A DNA stretch of 63,836 nt. Origin: Pseudoxanthomonas sp. GM95. GTDB taxonomy: Bacteria; Pseudomonadota; Gammaproteobacteria; Xanthomonadales; Xanthomonadaceae. A program made the position numbers and the translations under genes. This document shows, piece by piece, positions 41,295 through 50,364 of the stretch. The notes beneath the pieces are model-generated. The model was given only the letters and a program-made list of their open reading frames with translations. It made no database searches and had not been told where the DNA came from. Every line of letters starts with the position of its first letter. Position 1 is the first letter of the stretch. The stretch lies in assembly GCF_900109775.1 (NCBI RefSeq), contig NZ_FOAX01000006.1, positions 1 to 63,836 on the forward strand, written 5' to 3'.

Positions 41295-42362
41295 TTGGCG
41301 CAAGAGATCACGTTGAGCGGCACCGGTAAGGAGAGCTTCAGGGAGAAGTTTCAGCAATCGCTTTCCGGTGCGAGACCTGCTGTCGTCGGTATAGCCGCGG
41401 CTTTTGTTTCAACCGAAGGCGTCCGACAGCTCATTCGCATACTGCGAGCTTGTGGCGAACCAGCGTGCCGCCTAGTTGCGGGCACTGATAATGCTGTAAC
41501 GCACCCTCAGGCACTTTTCGCTGCGCGAGAGCAAGGCTGGGACCTGCGCCTGGGTAAATCAGCCGGCGGAATCTTTCATCCCAAGTTGATGATTGCCGGT
41601 GATAGGTTCGCTCGGAACGGCGGAGTATCGAATCTGTCTACCGTTTATGTTGGGTCCTCAAATCTTACGAAGGGCGGCCTAACTTCAAATGTCGAATGCG
41701 GCTTCATCGCAAGCTCCGAGGGCTGCCTAGAGTCAGCTTCTCTGGCTTTCGCAGAGATTTGGAAAGCTGCCCGTCCCGCTACCGATGCTGATCTCAGAAA
41801 CTATGCAGCGCGGTTTGCCGAGCGCTCTCGAATTAGGTCAATTGCCGAGCTTGCCGACCTGGGTGTCAGTGATGGAGACGTGGCACCGGTAGGCGATATT
41901 GACCTTGGGGCCCTACAGCCGCCTGCAATGCCCGCAATGGGGACGGAATTCGCAGTGGCTGCCTGGGCTGGACTTCAATCATTTACTGGGCAGTATAGAT
42001 TTCAACTCGAATTTCCTAAAGGAGCTGGCCAGGTAGTTCGACAATTGGTCTCAGCACATGCTCACGGTGACGGGAGGATTGATGTCTATTGCCCTGATGA
42101 TGAGAGTACGCGCTCAATGCAGTATAAGTATTACGCCCAAAACAGCATGTTTCGTCTGAATATACCGAATGATGTGCCTGGAATTGCTTGGGCAAGAGCG
42201 CACAAAGATGGAGTTGCAATTGTTGAAAAAGGCCCGGCTGGCGGTGCGTTGCTTAGAATACGCCTGCTTAGGCCTGGTGCCGATGCAAGAGAAATCATTG
42301 GTCGATCGGCAATGTTGGGAACATGGGGTAGAACGACGACACGTCCATATGGTTGGTACTAG
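41295..42362 (+). CDS. Phospholipase-D-family nuclease-like protein
   Basis: A 355-residue protein with one clear HKD motif: HPKLMIAG (His95, Lys97), then VYVGSSNLTKGGL (~residue 118), as in PLD-fold restriction nucleases (for example NgoFVII/BfiI type). An AAAFVSTEGVRQLIRILR segment precedes it, and the C-terminal half is an uncharacterised beta-rich domain. With a single HKD it would act as a dimer. TTG 41295 follows AGAGGA by 7 bases; an upstream TTG at 41253 is possible, and AGGAGG at 41212 sits in front of an 18-codon frame, so the N-terminus is uncertain. It lies between mod and res. Confidence 0.75.
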   Translation: MAQEITLSGTGKESFREKFQQSLSGARPAVVGIAAAFVSTEGVRQLIRILRACGEPACRLVAGTDNAVTHPQALFAAREQGWDLRLGKSAGGIFHPKLMIAGDRFARNGGVSNLSTVYVGSSNLTKGGLTSNVECGFIASSEGCLESASLAFAEIWKAARPATDADLRNYAARFAERSRIRSIAELADLGVSDGDVAPVGDIDLGALQPPAMPAMGTEFAVAAWAGLQSFTGQYRFQLEFPKGAGQVVRQLVSAHAHGDGRIDVYCPDDESTRSMQYKYYAQNSMFRLNIPNDVPGIAWARAHKDGVAIVEKGPAGGALLRIRLLRPGADAREIIGRSAMLGTWGRTTTRPYGWY

Positions 42363-42422
42363 GGGCTGTGGTCAATCAGGGGGACGAGTTGCCGACAATA
42401 TGACGAGATTGAGAAATAGCCC

Positions 42423-45419
42423 ATGAAACTTCACTTTGAGCCACGTCTCGACTACCAGCTTCAGGCCATCGATGCGGTCTGCGACCTGTTCCGAGGGCAA
42501 GAGATCTGCCGCACCGAGTTCACGGTCACGATGAAGCTGCCTGACCATCAGTTGACGCTTGGAGTGGCCGAAACTGACCTTGGAGTTGGCAACCGTCTCA
42601 CGCTGCTAGACGACCAAATATTGCACAACCTGCGCGACGTTCAGTTGCGCGGCGGCCTGGCTCCCTCCAGCGTATTGGCCTCGGGTGACTTCACCGTGGA
42701 GATGGAGACCGGCACTGGGAAGACTTACGTCTATCTGCGCACGATTTTCGAGCTGAACAAGCGCTACGGCTTCACCAAGTTCGTCATTGTCGTGCCCTCG
42801 GTTGCCATCAAGGAAGGCGTCTACAAGTCACTGCAGATCACCGAAGAGCACTTTAAGGGCATCTACGCCGGCGTGCCGGTGGACTTCTTCTTATACGACT
42901 CCGGCAAGTTGGGGCAGGTGCGCAACTTCGCCACCAGTTCCAACATCCAGGTGATGGTGGTCACGGTCGGCGCCATCAACAAAAAGGACGTGAACAACCT
43001 CTATAAGGACAGCGAGAAGACGGGTGGCGAGAAACCGATTGACCTCATCAAAGCGACTCGGCCCATCGTCATCGTGGACGAGCCGCAGAGCGTTGACGGG
43101 GGCCTGACCGGGGCCGGTAAGACTGCGCTTGATGCAATGAATCCGCTTTGCACGCTGCGCTATTCCGCCACGCACGCCGACAAACATCACATGGTGTTTC
43201 GGCTTGATGCGTTGGACGCCTACGAACGCAAGCTGGTCAAACAAATCGAAGTGGCGGCAGCCACCATCGAAGATGCTTACAACAAACCCTACGTGAGGCT
43301 TGTTTCGGTCAGCAACAAGCGCGGGGCAATCAGTGCCAAGGTCGAGCTTCACTTGAAGAAAGCAAGAGGGGTAGAGCCGAAAGTGGTGGAGGTAAACCAC
43401 AACGATGACCTGCAGCAGTCCGCCGAGGGGCGCGAAATTTACGCTGATTTTATCGTAGGCGAGATTAACACCAAAAAGAGCGAAGAATTCTTGGAGCTGC
43501 GCTACCCGGGCGGAGAGGTACTGCTTGCCATAGGTCAAGCCTACGGCGATGTCGACGCGCTGGCTCTGAAGCGCGAAATGATTCGCCGCACGATTCGCGA
43601 ACATCTTGACAAGGAAAAGCTGCTCGGGCCGAAAAAAATCAAGGTGCTGTCACTGTTCTTCATCGACACCGTGGAACGTTACCGTCAGTACGACAAGGAC
43701 GGTAACCCGGTGAAGGGCGACTACGCCCGCATTTTCGAAGAAGAGTATCGGCGTGCGGCCAAGCTTCCGGCCTATCAAAGCTTGTTTGCCGAAATAGATC
43801 TGGCTAGCGCCGTCGAGGACGTACATAACGGCTACTTCTCTATCGACAAGAAGGGCAACTGGTCGGACACGGCTGAAAACAACGCCGGAAACCGCGACAA
43901 CGCTGAGCGAGCCTATAACTTGATCATGAAGGACAAGGAGAAGCTGCTTGACATTAAGACGCCGCTGAAATTTATTTTCTCGCATTCAGCACTGAAGGAG
44001 GGTTGGGACAATCCCAACGTTTTCCAAATTTGCACGCTGCGGGAGATGGGTACCGAGCGCGAGCGCCGGCAAACTATTGGTCGGGGACTGAGGCTCTGCG
44101 TGGACCAGAACGGCGAGCGTGTGCGTGGCTTTGAGATAAACCGGCTAACTGTCATCGCGACCGAGTCGTACGAACAGTTCGCCGAGAACCTCCAGAAGGA
44201 AATCGAGGCCGACACGGGCATTCGCTTTGGCGTTCTGGAGCAGCACCAATTCGCTGGCATCGCCATCAAGGCGGACGATGACACGCTAACGCTGCTGGGC
44301 GTGGACCAGTCAACGGCGCTATGGAATCACTTTAGAGCAGCCGGGCATGTCGATGCTAAAGGGAGGGTGCAGGATTCGTTGAAGCTGGCTTTGAAGAGCG
44401 GCACGCTAGCGTTGCCAGCTTCCTTCGAGGCTCAGCGCGGCCTAATTATCGAAATACTACGCAAGGTTTCAGGTCGGCTGGAGATTAAGAATGCCGACGA
44501 GCGCAAGGCAGTGCCGTTGCGAAAAGGCAAAGATGGCAAGGCCCTCTACTTGTCTGAAGACTTCAAGGCGTTGTGGGACCGTATCAAGTATCAAACGACC
44601 TACCGGGTGCAGTTCGATAACGTGAGGCTGCTACAGGATTGCATTGCTGGGCTGCAGAAGGCACCGGCCATCGCCAAGGCGCGACTGCAGTGGCGCAAAG
44701 CTGATATTGCCATCGGCAAGGCCGGGTTGCGGGCTGTGGCGACGAGCGTTCTAGCGCCGGTGATCATCAATGAGACGGACATCGAGCTGCCGGATCTGTT
44801 AACCGATTTGCAGGGCCGCACCCAGCTCACGCGCCGCAGCATCATCACTATTCTGACCGAGAGCGGCCGATTAGACGACTTCAAGCGTAATCCTCAGCAG
44901 TTCATCGAGCAGACTGCAGAAATAATCAATCGGTGCAAGCGCCTCGCGCTGGTGCACGGGATCAAGTATCAGAAGATTGGCGACGAGCATTTCTATGCAC
45001 AGGAGCTATTCGCCGAGGAGGAGCTGACCGGTTATCTGCGCAACATGCTATTGGACACGAAGCGCTCCATTTATGAGCATGTGATTTTCGACTCGAACAC
45101 CGAACGAGAATTCGCCGAAGCGCTGGAAATGAACGAAGGTGTTGTGCTCTACGCCAAGCTGCCAAGCTGGTTCAAGGTGCCTACTCCACTCGGACCCTAC
45201 AATCCCGATTGGGCTATCCTATTTGACCAGGAAGGCACGCAGCGGCTGTACTTCGTGGTCGAGACTAAAGGCAGCCTTTTCACGGATGATCTCCGTAGCA
45301 AAGAATATGCGAAGATCAAATGTGGTAGCGCTCACTTTGAAGCGCTAGGGGTTGGCGAGAATCCCGCGCGTTACATGTTTGCGAGTTCGTTCCAAGATGT
45401 GCTGAATAAGGTTGAATGA
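42423..45419 (+). CDS. Type III restriction enzyme Res-like subunit
   Basis: A 998-residue helicase-nuclease. Walker A is in MEMETGTGKTYVYLRT (Glu95 region). The Walker B variant VDEPQSVDGG (~residue 219) is characteristic of Res subunits. FSHSALKEGWDNPNVFQICTL and RERRQTIGRGLRLCVD form the C-terminal helicase motifs. The end carries a PD-(D/E)XK-type site: YNPDWAIL (~926) with VVETKG (Glu947, Lys949). It closes the cassette. It is probably the cleaving subunit acting with the Mod-like methylase; dependence on the SNF2, DUF4391 and PLD partners is inferred from the fixed order. Confidence 0.88.
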   Translation: MKLHFEPRLDYQLQAIDAVCDLFRGQEICRTEFTVTMKLPDHQLTLGVAETDLGVGNRLTLLDDQILHNLRDVQLRGGLAPSSVLASGDFTVEMETGTGKTYVYLRTIFELNKRYGFTKFVIVVPSVAIKEGVYKSLQITEEHFKGIYAGVPVDFFLYDSGKLGQVRNFATSSNIQVMVVTVGAINKKDVNNLYKDSEKTGGEKPIDLIKATRPIVIVDEPQSVDGGLTGAGKTALDAMNPLCTLRYSATHADKHHMVFRLDALDAYERKLVKQIEVAAATIEDAYNKPYVRLVSVSNKRGAISAKVELHLKKARGVEPKVVEVNHNDDLQQSAEGREIYADFIVGEINTKKSEEFLELRYPGGEVLLAIGQAYGDVDALALKREMIRRTIREHLDKEKLLGPKKIKVLSLFFIDTVERYRQYDKDGNPVKGDYARIFEEEYRRAAKLPAYQSLFAEIDLASAVEDVHNGYFSIDKKGNWSDTAENNAGNRDNAERAYNLIMKDKEKLLDIKTPLKFIFSHSALKEGWDNPNVFQICTLREMGTERERRQTIGRGLRLCVDQNGERVRGFEINRLTVIATESYEQFAENLQKEIEADTGIRFGVLEQHQFAGIAIKADDDTLTLLGVDQSTALWNHFRAAGHVDAKGRVQDSLKLALKSGTLALPASFEAQRGLIIEILRKVSGRLEIKNADERKAVPLRKGKDGKALYLSEDFKALWDRIKYQTTYRVQFDNVRLLQDCIAGLQKAPAIAKARLQWRKADIAIGKAGLRAVATSVLAPVIINETDIELPDLLTDLQGRTQLTRRSIITILTESGRLDDFKRNPQQFIEQTAEIINRCKRLALVHGIKYQKIGDEHFYAQELFAEEELTGYLRNMLLDTKRSIYEHVIFDSNTEREFAEALEMNEGVVLYAKLPSWFKVPTPLGPYNPDWAILFDQEGTQRLYFVVETKGSLFTDDLRSKEYAKIKCGSAHFEALGVGENPARYMFASSFQDVLNKVE

Positions 45420-45664
45420 TGAAACCTAACGCTAGGGGCTGCGTAGCGACTGCCAAGGTTGCCAAGGCTCGCCGTCACGCACAGGCGGAACGCAGCTTGC
45501 ACTCCTCTGGTCGGTTGATACCTGGGAACACGAGACGGGGCGTCCAGCTCGCCTCGTGCCTTCGTTTCCGCGGCGGCGCGGGTCAAAGAGCTCTTGCATG
45601 TTGATTTTTAACTGCTAGAGATACGCAGCTCTGCGTCGGGGACGCCAATGCCACAGGGGAAGAA

Positions 45665-46495
45665 ATGCCGAAGAGGTCCAAGGAAGACCGTTACGAGATC
45701 GATCCCGTTGATGGACTAAGCCGTGAGCTAGTGGGTAGCTGGGCGAGAGAAAAACATCTTCGTCTGGCTCACTACGTAAACATCAGTAGAGCCGCTAGGC
45801 GCAAGTTCGATGGGAACTCGAGCTTCATTGACCTGTATTGCGGTCCGGGTCGCGCGCGAATAAGAGATACAGAGATTGTTCTGCAAGGGGGTACGTTGGT
45901 CGCCGCCACAGAGGCTGCCCGGTCGGTGCCCTTCGGGCAGATTCATCTCGCCGATCTGGATCCGGTCAACGTGCACGCATGTAAAACCAGATTGGAGCGC
46001 GACAGGCTCGGCCCACTTCATTCTTACGTAGGCACCGCCGAGCAGACGGCCAAGCAGGTTGTATCCAAGCTCAGTCCATCTGGTTTGCACTTTGCGTTTC
46101 TGGATCCTTACAACGTTCTCACTCTGCCGTTCGCGGTGATAAGCACGTTAGCTCAAGCTCCAAGGATGGATCTATTGATCCATCTCAGTGCGATGGATCT
46201 AACTCGTAACGTTAAGCGCATCATGGCCAACGGAGAGTTAGATCAGTTTGCTCCTGGCTGGAAAGCACATGCCAATCCTGCTGATCGAAACGACATCGCG
46301 GTCCGCTGTGTAGTTCAGCACTGGTGCAACCTCATTCGCGGACTTGGCTATGAGGATGTGAGCGAAAAGGTTGAACTCGTGTCCGGCGATAAGAACCAGC
46401 CTCTTTACTGGTTAGTCCTCGCCTCTAGGAATGCACTTGGCACAAAATTTTGGGGCGAGGTGAGCAACGTTACGGCTCAGCAAAGACTCTTCTAA
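45665..46495 (+). CDS. tcmP: Three-Cys-motif partner protein TcmP (first copy)
   Basis: A 276-residue Rossmann-type protein. It opens with EDRYEIDPVDGLSRELVGSWAREKHLRLAHY, has a methyltransferase-like SAM loop FIDLYCGPGRARI, an acidic second strand HLADLDPVNVHACK, and a motif IV-like HFAFLDPYNVLTLPF. These features define TcmP, a family found beside the three-Cys-motif protein DUF5131 (Gp37/Gp68). The substrate is unknown; nucleic acid is plausible. AGGGGAAG lies directly upstream of the ATG. Its 3' end overlaps the converging regulator gene by a few bases. Confidence 0.8.
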   Translation: MPKRSKEDRYEIDPVDGLSRELVGSWAREKHLRLAHYVNISRAARRKFDGNSSFIDLYCGPGRARIRDTEIVLQGGTLVAATEAARSVPFGQIHLADLDPVNVHACKTRLERDRLGPLHSYVGTAEQTAKQVVSKLSPSGLHFAFLDPYNVLTLPFAVISTLAQAPRMDLLIHLSAMDLTRNVKRIMANGELDQFAPGWKAHANPADRNDIAVRCVVQHWCNLIRGLGYEDVSEKVELVSGDKNQPLYWLVLASRNALGTKFWGEVSNVTAQQRLF

Positions 46496-46864
46496 AGCTG
46501 GCCTCTGCTGCTAAGACGTCTTGCTACACGCAGCAGCTCCGTGAGCAACTCCGCGTGTTCCAGGGTTGCATCCCAAGCTTTGTCGAGCTCCCCATGGAGT
46601 TTGGTTCGGGCGATCTGCTCGCCCAGGCATCTGCGCGATGCTCGAGATGTCAATGCCAGCGGCGCGGCACAAGCGGTGTATCGCTGGTCCGGCCTTAGTG
46701 AACTGCCCTGAGATGATACGGCTGACCTGACCTTGGGAGACCTCTGAGATCCTTTGCAGATCAGCACGTGTCATGCCGGAGTCTATCCGCCAGGCTTCGA
46801 TTCGCCGGCCTACGTCCTCGGCCTGACCGCGGGATATCGCGACAGTAGCTAGGAGCTTTTGCAT
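46492..46864 (-). pseudogene. XRE-family regulator with an apparent frameshift
   Basis: Reading from 46864, the frame gives an XRE helix-turn-helix (RRIEAWRIDSGMTRADLQRISEVSQGQVSRIISG) that continues to AAGIDISSIAQ. It then degenerates into Pro/Gly-rich nonsense ending at 46511. In the next frame, from about 46640, a natural-looking helical tail appears: EQIARTKLHGELDKAWDATLE then HAELLTELLRVARRL, ending at 46492. The two halves join if one base is gained or lost near 46640-46645. This is a recent frameshift, a sequencing error, or possibly programmed shifting. Alternative starts are ATG 46870/46879 and TTG 46882. Confidence 0.65.
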
Positions 46865-46892
46865 GCGCATATACTGCATCAATTATGCGCAT
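46863..46892. promoter_or_regulatory. Paired palindromes, candidate operator
   Basis: The 8-bp palindrome ATGCGCAT occurs twice, at 46863-46870 and 46885-46892, 22 bp centre to centre (two helical turns), in the divergent space between the XRE regulator and the DUF5131 gene. This is the layout expected for autoregulation by a dimeric XRE protein. Confidence 0.5.
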
Positions 46893-46957
46893 GGTTGGCG
46901 CGGCAACGGGGTGCCAAGGCCGGCAGGTAACATGCGCGAAACCGCAGAGGCTTCGCA

Positions 46958-47701
46958 ATGACCACGACGTCCCGCATTGAGTGGACCGAGCAGACCTGGA
47001 ACCCGATCGTGGGTTGCACAAAGATCTCTGCTGGATGCAAACATTGCTATGCCGAGCTCATGGCGCGCAGGCTTCAGGCGATGGGGACGCCTGGCTATGA
47101 GAATGGCTTTGCCCTACGCCTCATTGAGGAGCGTCTGGGAGACCCTCTCAAGCGCAAAAAGCCAACCATCTATTTCGTCAACTCGATGTCTGACCTGTTC
47201 CACGAAAAGGTCCCCTCTGAGTACATAGATCGGGTGATGGATGTGATCGCCCAGACCCCGTGGCATAGCTACCAGATCCTGACTAAGCGAGCCGCGCGCA
47301 TGGCGCGCCATTTCAAGAACCGCCCTGTGCCAGACAATGTCTGGCTTGGCGTTTCAGTTGAGAACAGACGGCATGGCGTGCCCCGAATCGACTACCTTCG
47401 AACCGTGGAAGCCAAGATCCGGTTTCTATCAGTGGAGCCTTTGCTCGAGAATGTTGGGAAGGTGGACCTGACTGACATCCATTGGGTCATTGTTGGAGGA
47501 GAGTCCGGACCCAAGGCACGCCCGATGAAGCCTGAGTGGGCTGAAGCCGTCAGGATCCAATGTGCAGAACAAGACGTTGCTTTCTTCTTCAAACAGTGGG
47601 GAGGCTGGGGCGCTGACGGGAAGCGCCGTGCCAAAGCTAAAAATGGTCGACTTCTGAACGGCCGCACCTGGGACGAGATGCCAGCCCACGCACCGATGTA
47701 G
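46958..47701 (+). CDS. DUF5131 three-Cys-motif protein (phage Gp37/Gp68-like)
   Basis: A 247-residue protein. IEWTEQTWNPIVGC then TKISAGCKHCYAE places Cys20, Cys27 and Cys30 in a CX6CX2C motif followed by Tyr-Ala-Glu, as in the radical-SAM-like Gp37/Gp68 family. Later blocks VNSMSDLFHEKVP, WLGVSVENRR, RFLSVEPLLE, WVIVGGESGPKARPM and VAFFFKQWGGW are all family-typical. The motif should bind an iron-sulfur cluster and SAM; the target is unknown. AGAGG precedes the ATG. It lies 12 bases upstream of the second TcmP gene, so the pair is an operon. Confidence 0.88.
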   Translation: MTTTSRIEWTEQTWNPIVGCTKISAGCKHCYAELMARRLQAMGTPGYENGFALRLIEERLGDPLKRKKPTIYFVNSMSDLFHEKVPSEYIDRVMDVIAQTPWHSYQILTKRAARMARHFKNRPVPDNVWLGVSVENRRHGVPRIDYLRTVEAKIRFLSVEPLLENVGKVDLTDIHWVIVGGESGPKARPMKPEWAEAVRIQCAEQDVAFFFKQWGGWGADGKRRAKAKNGRLLNGRTWDEMPAHAPM

Positions 47702-47713
47702 AGCGGAAGCAAG

Positions 47714-48985
47714 ATGACGCTATCGCCGTACCGATGGGACGATGGGCGTCCCGCGATCATCCAGCAACACAGCATCGCCAAGCACGATGTCTTGCGTGAA
47801 TACTTGGTCGCGTACTTGCAGACCTTGATTGTCACACCGGCACAGGAGGCGTTGAACGTCACCCTGGTGGATGGCTTCGCAGGTGGTGGCGTCTACGTTC
47901 ATCAAGACACCAAGGAACTGGTGCTGGGTTCACCTTTCATCTTCCTTGAGGCCGCCCAAGAAGCGGCTGCGCTTGTAGCGATCGGCCGCAAGAAGCCGTT
48001 AGCTTGGAACCTCGACTACTACTTTGTTGAGAAGAACTTAAATGCGAGGCAGCACCTCCGTGTTTCGCTAGGTGAGCGAGGCTACGGTGAGCGGATCGGC
48101 AGGGATATCCATCTGATCGAAGGATCGTTTGAGGCGAACTCGGAACAGCTCATGAAAGCTGTCCAAGCTAAAAGCCCCAGGAAAGGGCGTTCAATTTTCC
48201 TGCTTGATCAGTACGGGTACTCGCAGGTTCCTGTCTCTCAGATACGAGCGATCTTCCAAAAGCTGCCGACTGCAGAAGTGATCCTCACCTTTGCTGTCGA
48301 TGCTTTCATCAACTTTGCTAGCGACAGCGCCGCCACGCAGCGAGTCCTCGGAAAAATTGATCTCCCTGATGTTCTGCGTGGCAGAACATTCGAAGAGATC
48401 AAAAGAGAAGAGAAGGACTTCCGACTGTACATCCAGAGCTGCTTTTACAAGGCGCTCGTCGAGCAGTGTGGTGCAAAGTTCTTCACCGTGTTCTTCATCA
48501 GGACTACCGGTCACGGCGACTATTGGCTTGTCCATTTGTCACAGCACCCTAAAGCCCGTGATGTCATGACGGAGGTGCATTGGAACAAGAACAATCACTT
48601 CATCCATTACGGAGGCGCCGGTTTGGACATGTTTCGAACCCTGGGATACACCGCTCGGGATGATGCGAGCTTTACTGGCCAAAGTGCACTTGGCTTTTGC
48701 TTTGATGAGGTGGCCGGTGAGGCCAGCGTCACGGCGCTAGCAAACCAGCTCTCTCCTTTGATTCACGCTCGTCCCGAGGGCGTCACGTTTGCAGAGATCT
48801 TTGCGACTCACTGCAACAGTTCACCAGCGGATAGCCAGAAGTACCGACAAGCTTTGGAGCGCTTGATCGGGCACAAGGAGGTGGTGGCGACGTCCGCATC
48901 TGGAGCACGGCGATACCGAGCTTCGACCATCAGCGGTGCCGACGTATTGTCAGTGTCACAGCAGAAATATTTCCTGTTTTCCTAG
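47714..48985 (+). CDS. tcmP: Three-Cys-motif partner protein TcmP (second copy)
   Basis: A 423-residue TcmP-type protein, longer than the first copy. It has a KHDVLREYLVAYLQTL helix, the SAM-like loop VTLVDGFAGGGVY, DYYFVEKNLNARQHL, a motif IV-like SIFLLDQYGYSQVP, and a C-terminal winged-helix-like segment (EGVTFAEIFATHCNSS...ALERLIGHKEV). It is paired with DUF5131 (12-base gap), the arrangement that gives the family its name. The enzyme activity is not known; the C-terminal extension may bind nucleic acid. Confidence 0.82.
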   Translation: MTLSPYRWDDGRPAIIQQHSIAKHDVLREYLVAYLQTLIVTPAQEALNVTLVDGFAGGGVYVHQDTKELVLGSPFIFLEAAQEAAALVAIGRKKPLAWNLDYYFVEKNLNARQHLRVSLGERGYGERIGRDIHLIEGSFEANSEQLMKAVQAKSPRKGRSIFLLDQYGYSQVPVSQIRAIFQKLPTAEVILTFAVDAFINFASDSAATQRVLGKIDLPDVLRGRTFEEIKREEKDFRLYIQSCFYKALVEQCGAKFFTVFFIRTTGHGDYWLVHLSQHPKARDVMTEVHWNKNNHFIHYGGAGLDMFRTLGYTARDDASFTGQSALGFCFDEVAGEASVTALANQLSPLIHARPEGVTFAEIFATHCNSSPADSQKYRQALERLIGHKEVVATSASGARRYRASTISGADVLSVSQQKYFLFS

Positions 48986-49405
48986 GATTTTCTGAGGCGC
49001 CACACGGACGTTGAGCTCTAAGCCTCCTGCCGACGTCAAGGCGTTTGGGAACAGTTGCTCCAATGGTGCTAATTCCTAAGTGAAATCACTCGGGCCCATT
49101 GGGGCCTACAGTTCGACTGATAGGGGAGCAAGACCAAGCTAGGGCTCGGCTGACAATGTTGCTGCCGGGCGTCGACAAGCAAGTTGCGTACGGTATGACA
49201 GCCAAGGTGGCTGAAGATATGCTATGAAGTTATTTTAACCCCAGCCAAGCTGTTTTAGAGGTTGAAACTCTCGAATTAAGTGGGGTCTTGTGCCAAATGT
49301 ATGTACTTTTTGAAGGGATGCTCTGGAAAGGTGCAAATAATCGAAGCGAGTCAGCCTGCAGGGCAATGTCCATAGTTTTTCTGGAAAGGAGGTCAAGATT
49401 ATTCA
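48986..49405. other. Intergenic, no gene seen
   Basis: About 420 bases that shift from ~55% GC to strongly AT-rich sequence, marking a boundary between the three-Cys cassette and the small secreted-protein cluster. I see no gene. AAAGGAGG at 49384-49391 serves the next gene. Confidence 0.5.
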
Positions 49406-50335
49406 ATGGCTAATTTAAAAAGACTGGCGCTGGTCTCATTAACTATTTATTGCGTCGTTGGATCTTTAATAATCGTCTTTAAAAGTACTAATGAACAAGG
49501 TCAGCAGCGGGCGGTGCTAGCTCAGGCTGTCACGGTCAATTTATCGCCCTTGGATCAGGTGAATTCCGGGGGGGCTGTTAGTTCGCCTAGCGGGACAGCA
49601 TTTGAGGCTATGGCAGTCAAGGCAAAACAGGGGGATAGTAGGGCTGCATGTGAAGTTGCCGTCACCTTGGGGAAATGCATTGGGCGGCAGGGTATTGATA
49701 AAGCATCCGCCGTAATGGCTCAAGCTCTAGCCCCCCTGGGAACCGCGATTGGGGATTCTCAGATCGATACTATCGTGTCTATGCAAGAGACAGTAGAGGT
49801 ATCCAAAGAAGAGTGCTCTTCAATCCCTGCGGCTCTTAAAAGCTCTGCTTATGACTATCAGCTGCTTGCTTTGGGAGATGGATTTGATGAGAGGTCTATT
49901 CTTTTTAACCCTCTTCTTGATAAGCAAGAATTCATAAAAAATCTAGAGCGTTGGCAAGACTACCGAAATAGGTCGGCAGCGTATGTCGACAGGATGCTTA
50001 GAAAGAAAAATTTGGATGATATTCCGACCCTTCTTTATGTCTATGCGCCTGAGGAGATATCCAATCTCAGTCCGCCCTTTCATCTAGAAAATAATGAATT
50101 ATTTTTATCTATTTACGATGTGGCTGTTGCAAATGGATCTCAGATCCCCGCTGAAATAAGTAGTGCGGCGCTTAATTTAAGGAAAAATAAAAATAATGTT
50201 ACGCCGAGGGAGTTGGGAGGCTTTCCAGTGGATATTGAAAGGGGTTGGCACGGAAATCCGCCCAATATGGATGCGTTTTCTACAAACAAATATTTTTCGT
50301 TTGATAAGCGGGCGGAAGATTGTTTATTGTTTTAA
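49406..50335 (+). CDS. Hypothetical exported or membrane-anchored protein
   Basis: A 309-residue protein from AT-rich DNA. Residues ~7-27 (LALVSLTIYCVVGSLIIVFK) form one N-terminal membrane anchor or uncleaved signal. The rest is soluble, with four Cys (for example AACEVAVTLGKCIGR, EECSS) and a helical AMAVKAKQGDSRAACEVA segment that recalls a single SEL1/TPR-type repeat. The end RELGGFPVDIERGWHG is polar. I do not recognise the family. It heads a four-gene same-strand group of exported proteins. Confidence 0.6.
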   Translation: MANLKRLALVSLTIYCVVGSLIIVFKSTNEQGQQRAVLAQAVTVNLSPLDQVNSGGAVSSPSGTAFEAMAVKAKQGDSRAACEVAVTLGKCIGRQGIDKASAVMAQALAPLGTAIGDSQIDTIVSMQETVEVSKEECSSIPAALKSSAYDYQLLALGDGFDERSILFNPLLDKQEFIKNLERWQDYRNRSAAYVDRMLRKKNLDDIPTLLYVYAPEEISNLSPPFHLENNELFLSIYDVAVANGSQIPAEISSAALNLRKNKNNVTPRELGGFPVDIERGWHGNPPNMDAFSTNKYFSFDKRAEDCLLF

Positions 50336-50364
50336 TGCAAAGACGACATTTCGAGAGCGAAAAG

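Noticed and set aside
35279..45419. Considered calling the defence cassette DISARM.
   Set aside because: There is no DrmA/DrmB (DUF1998) pair, and a full Res subunit is present, so type III-like is the better description.
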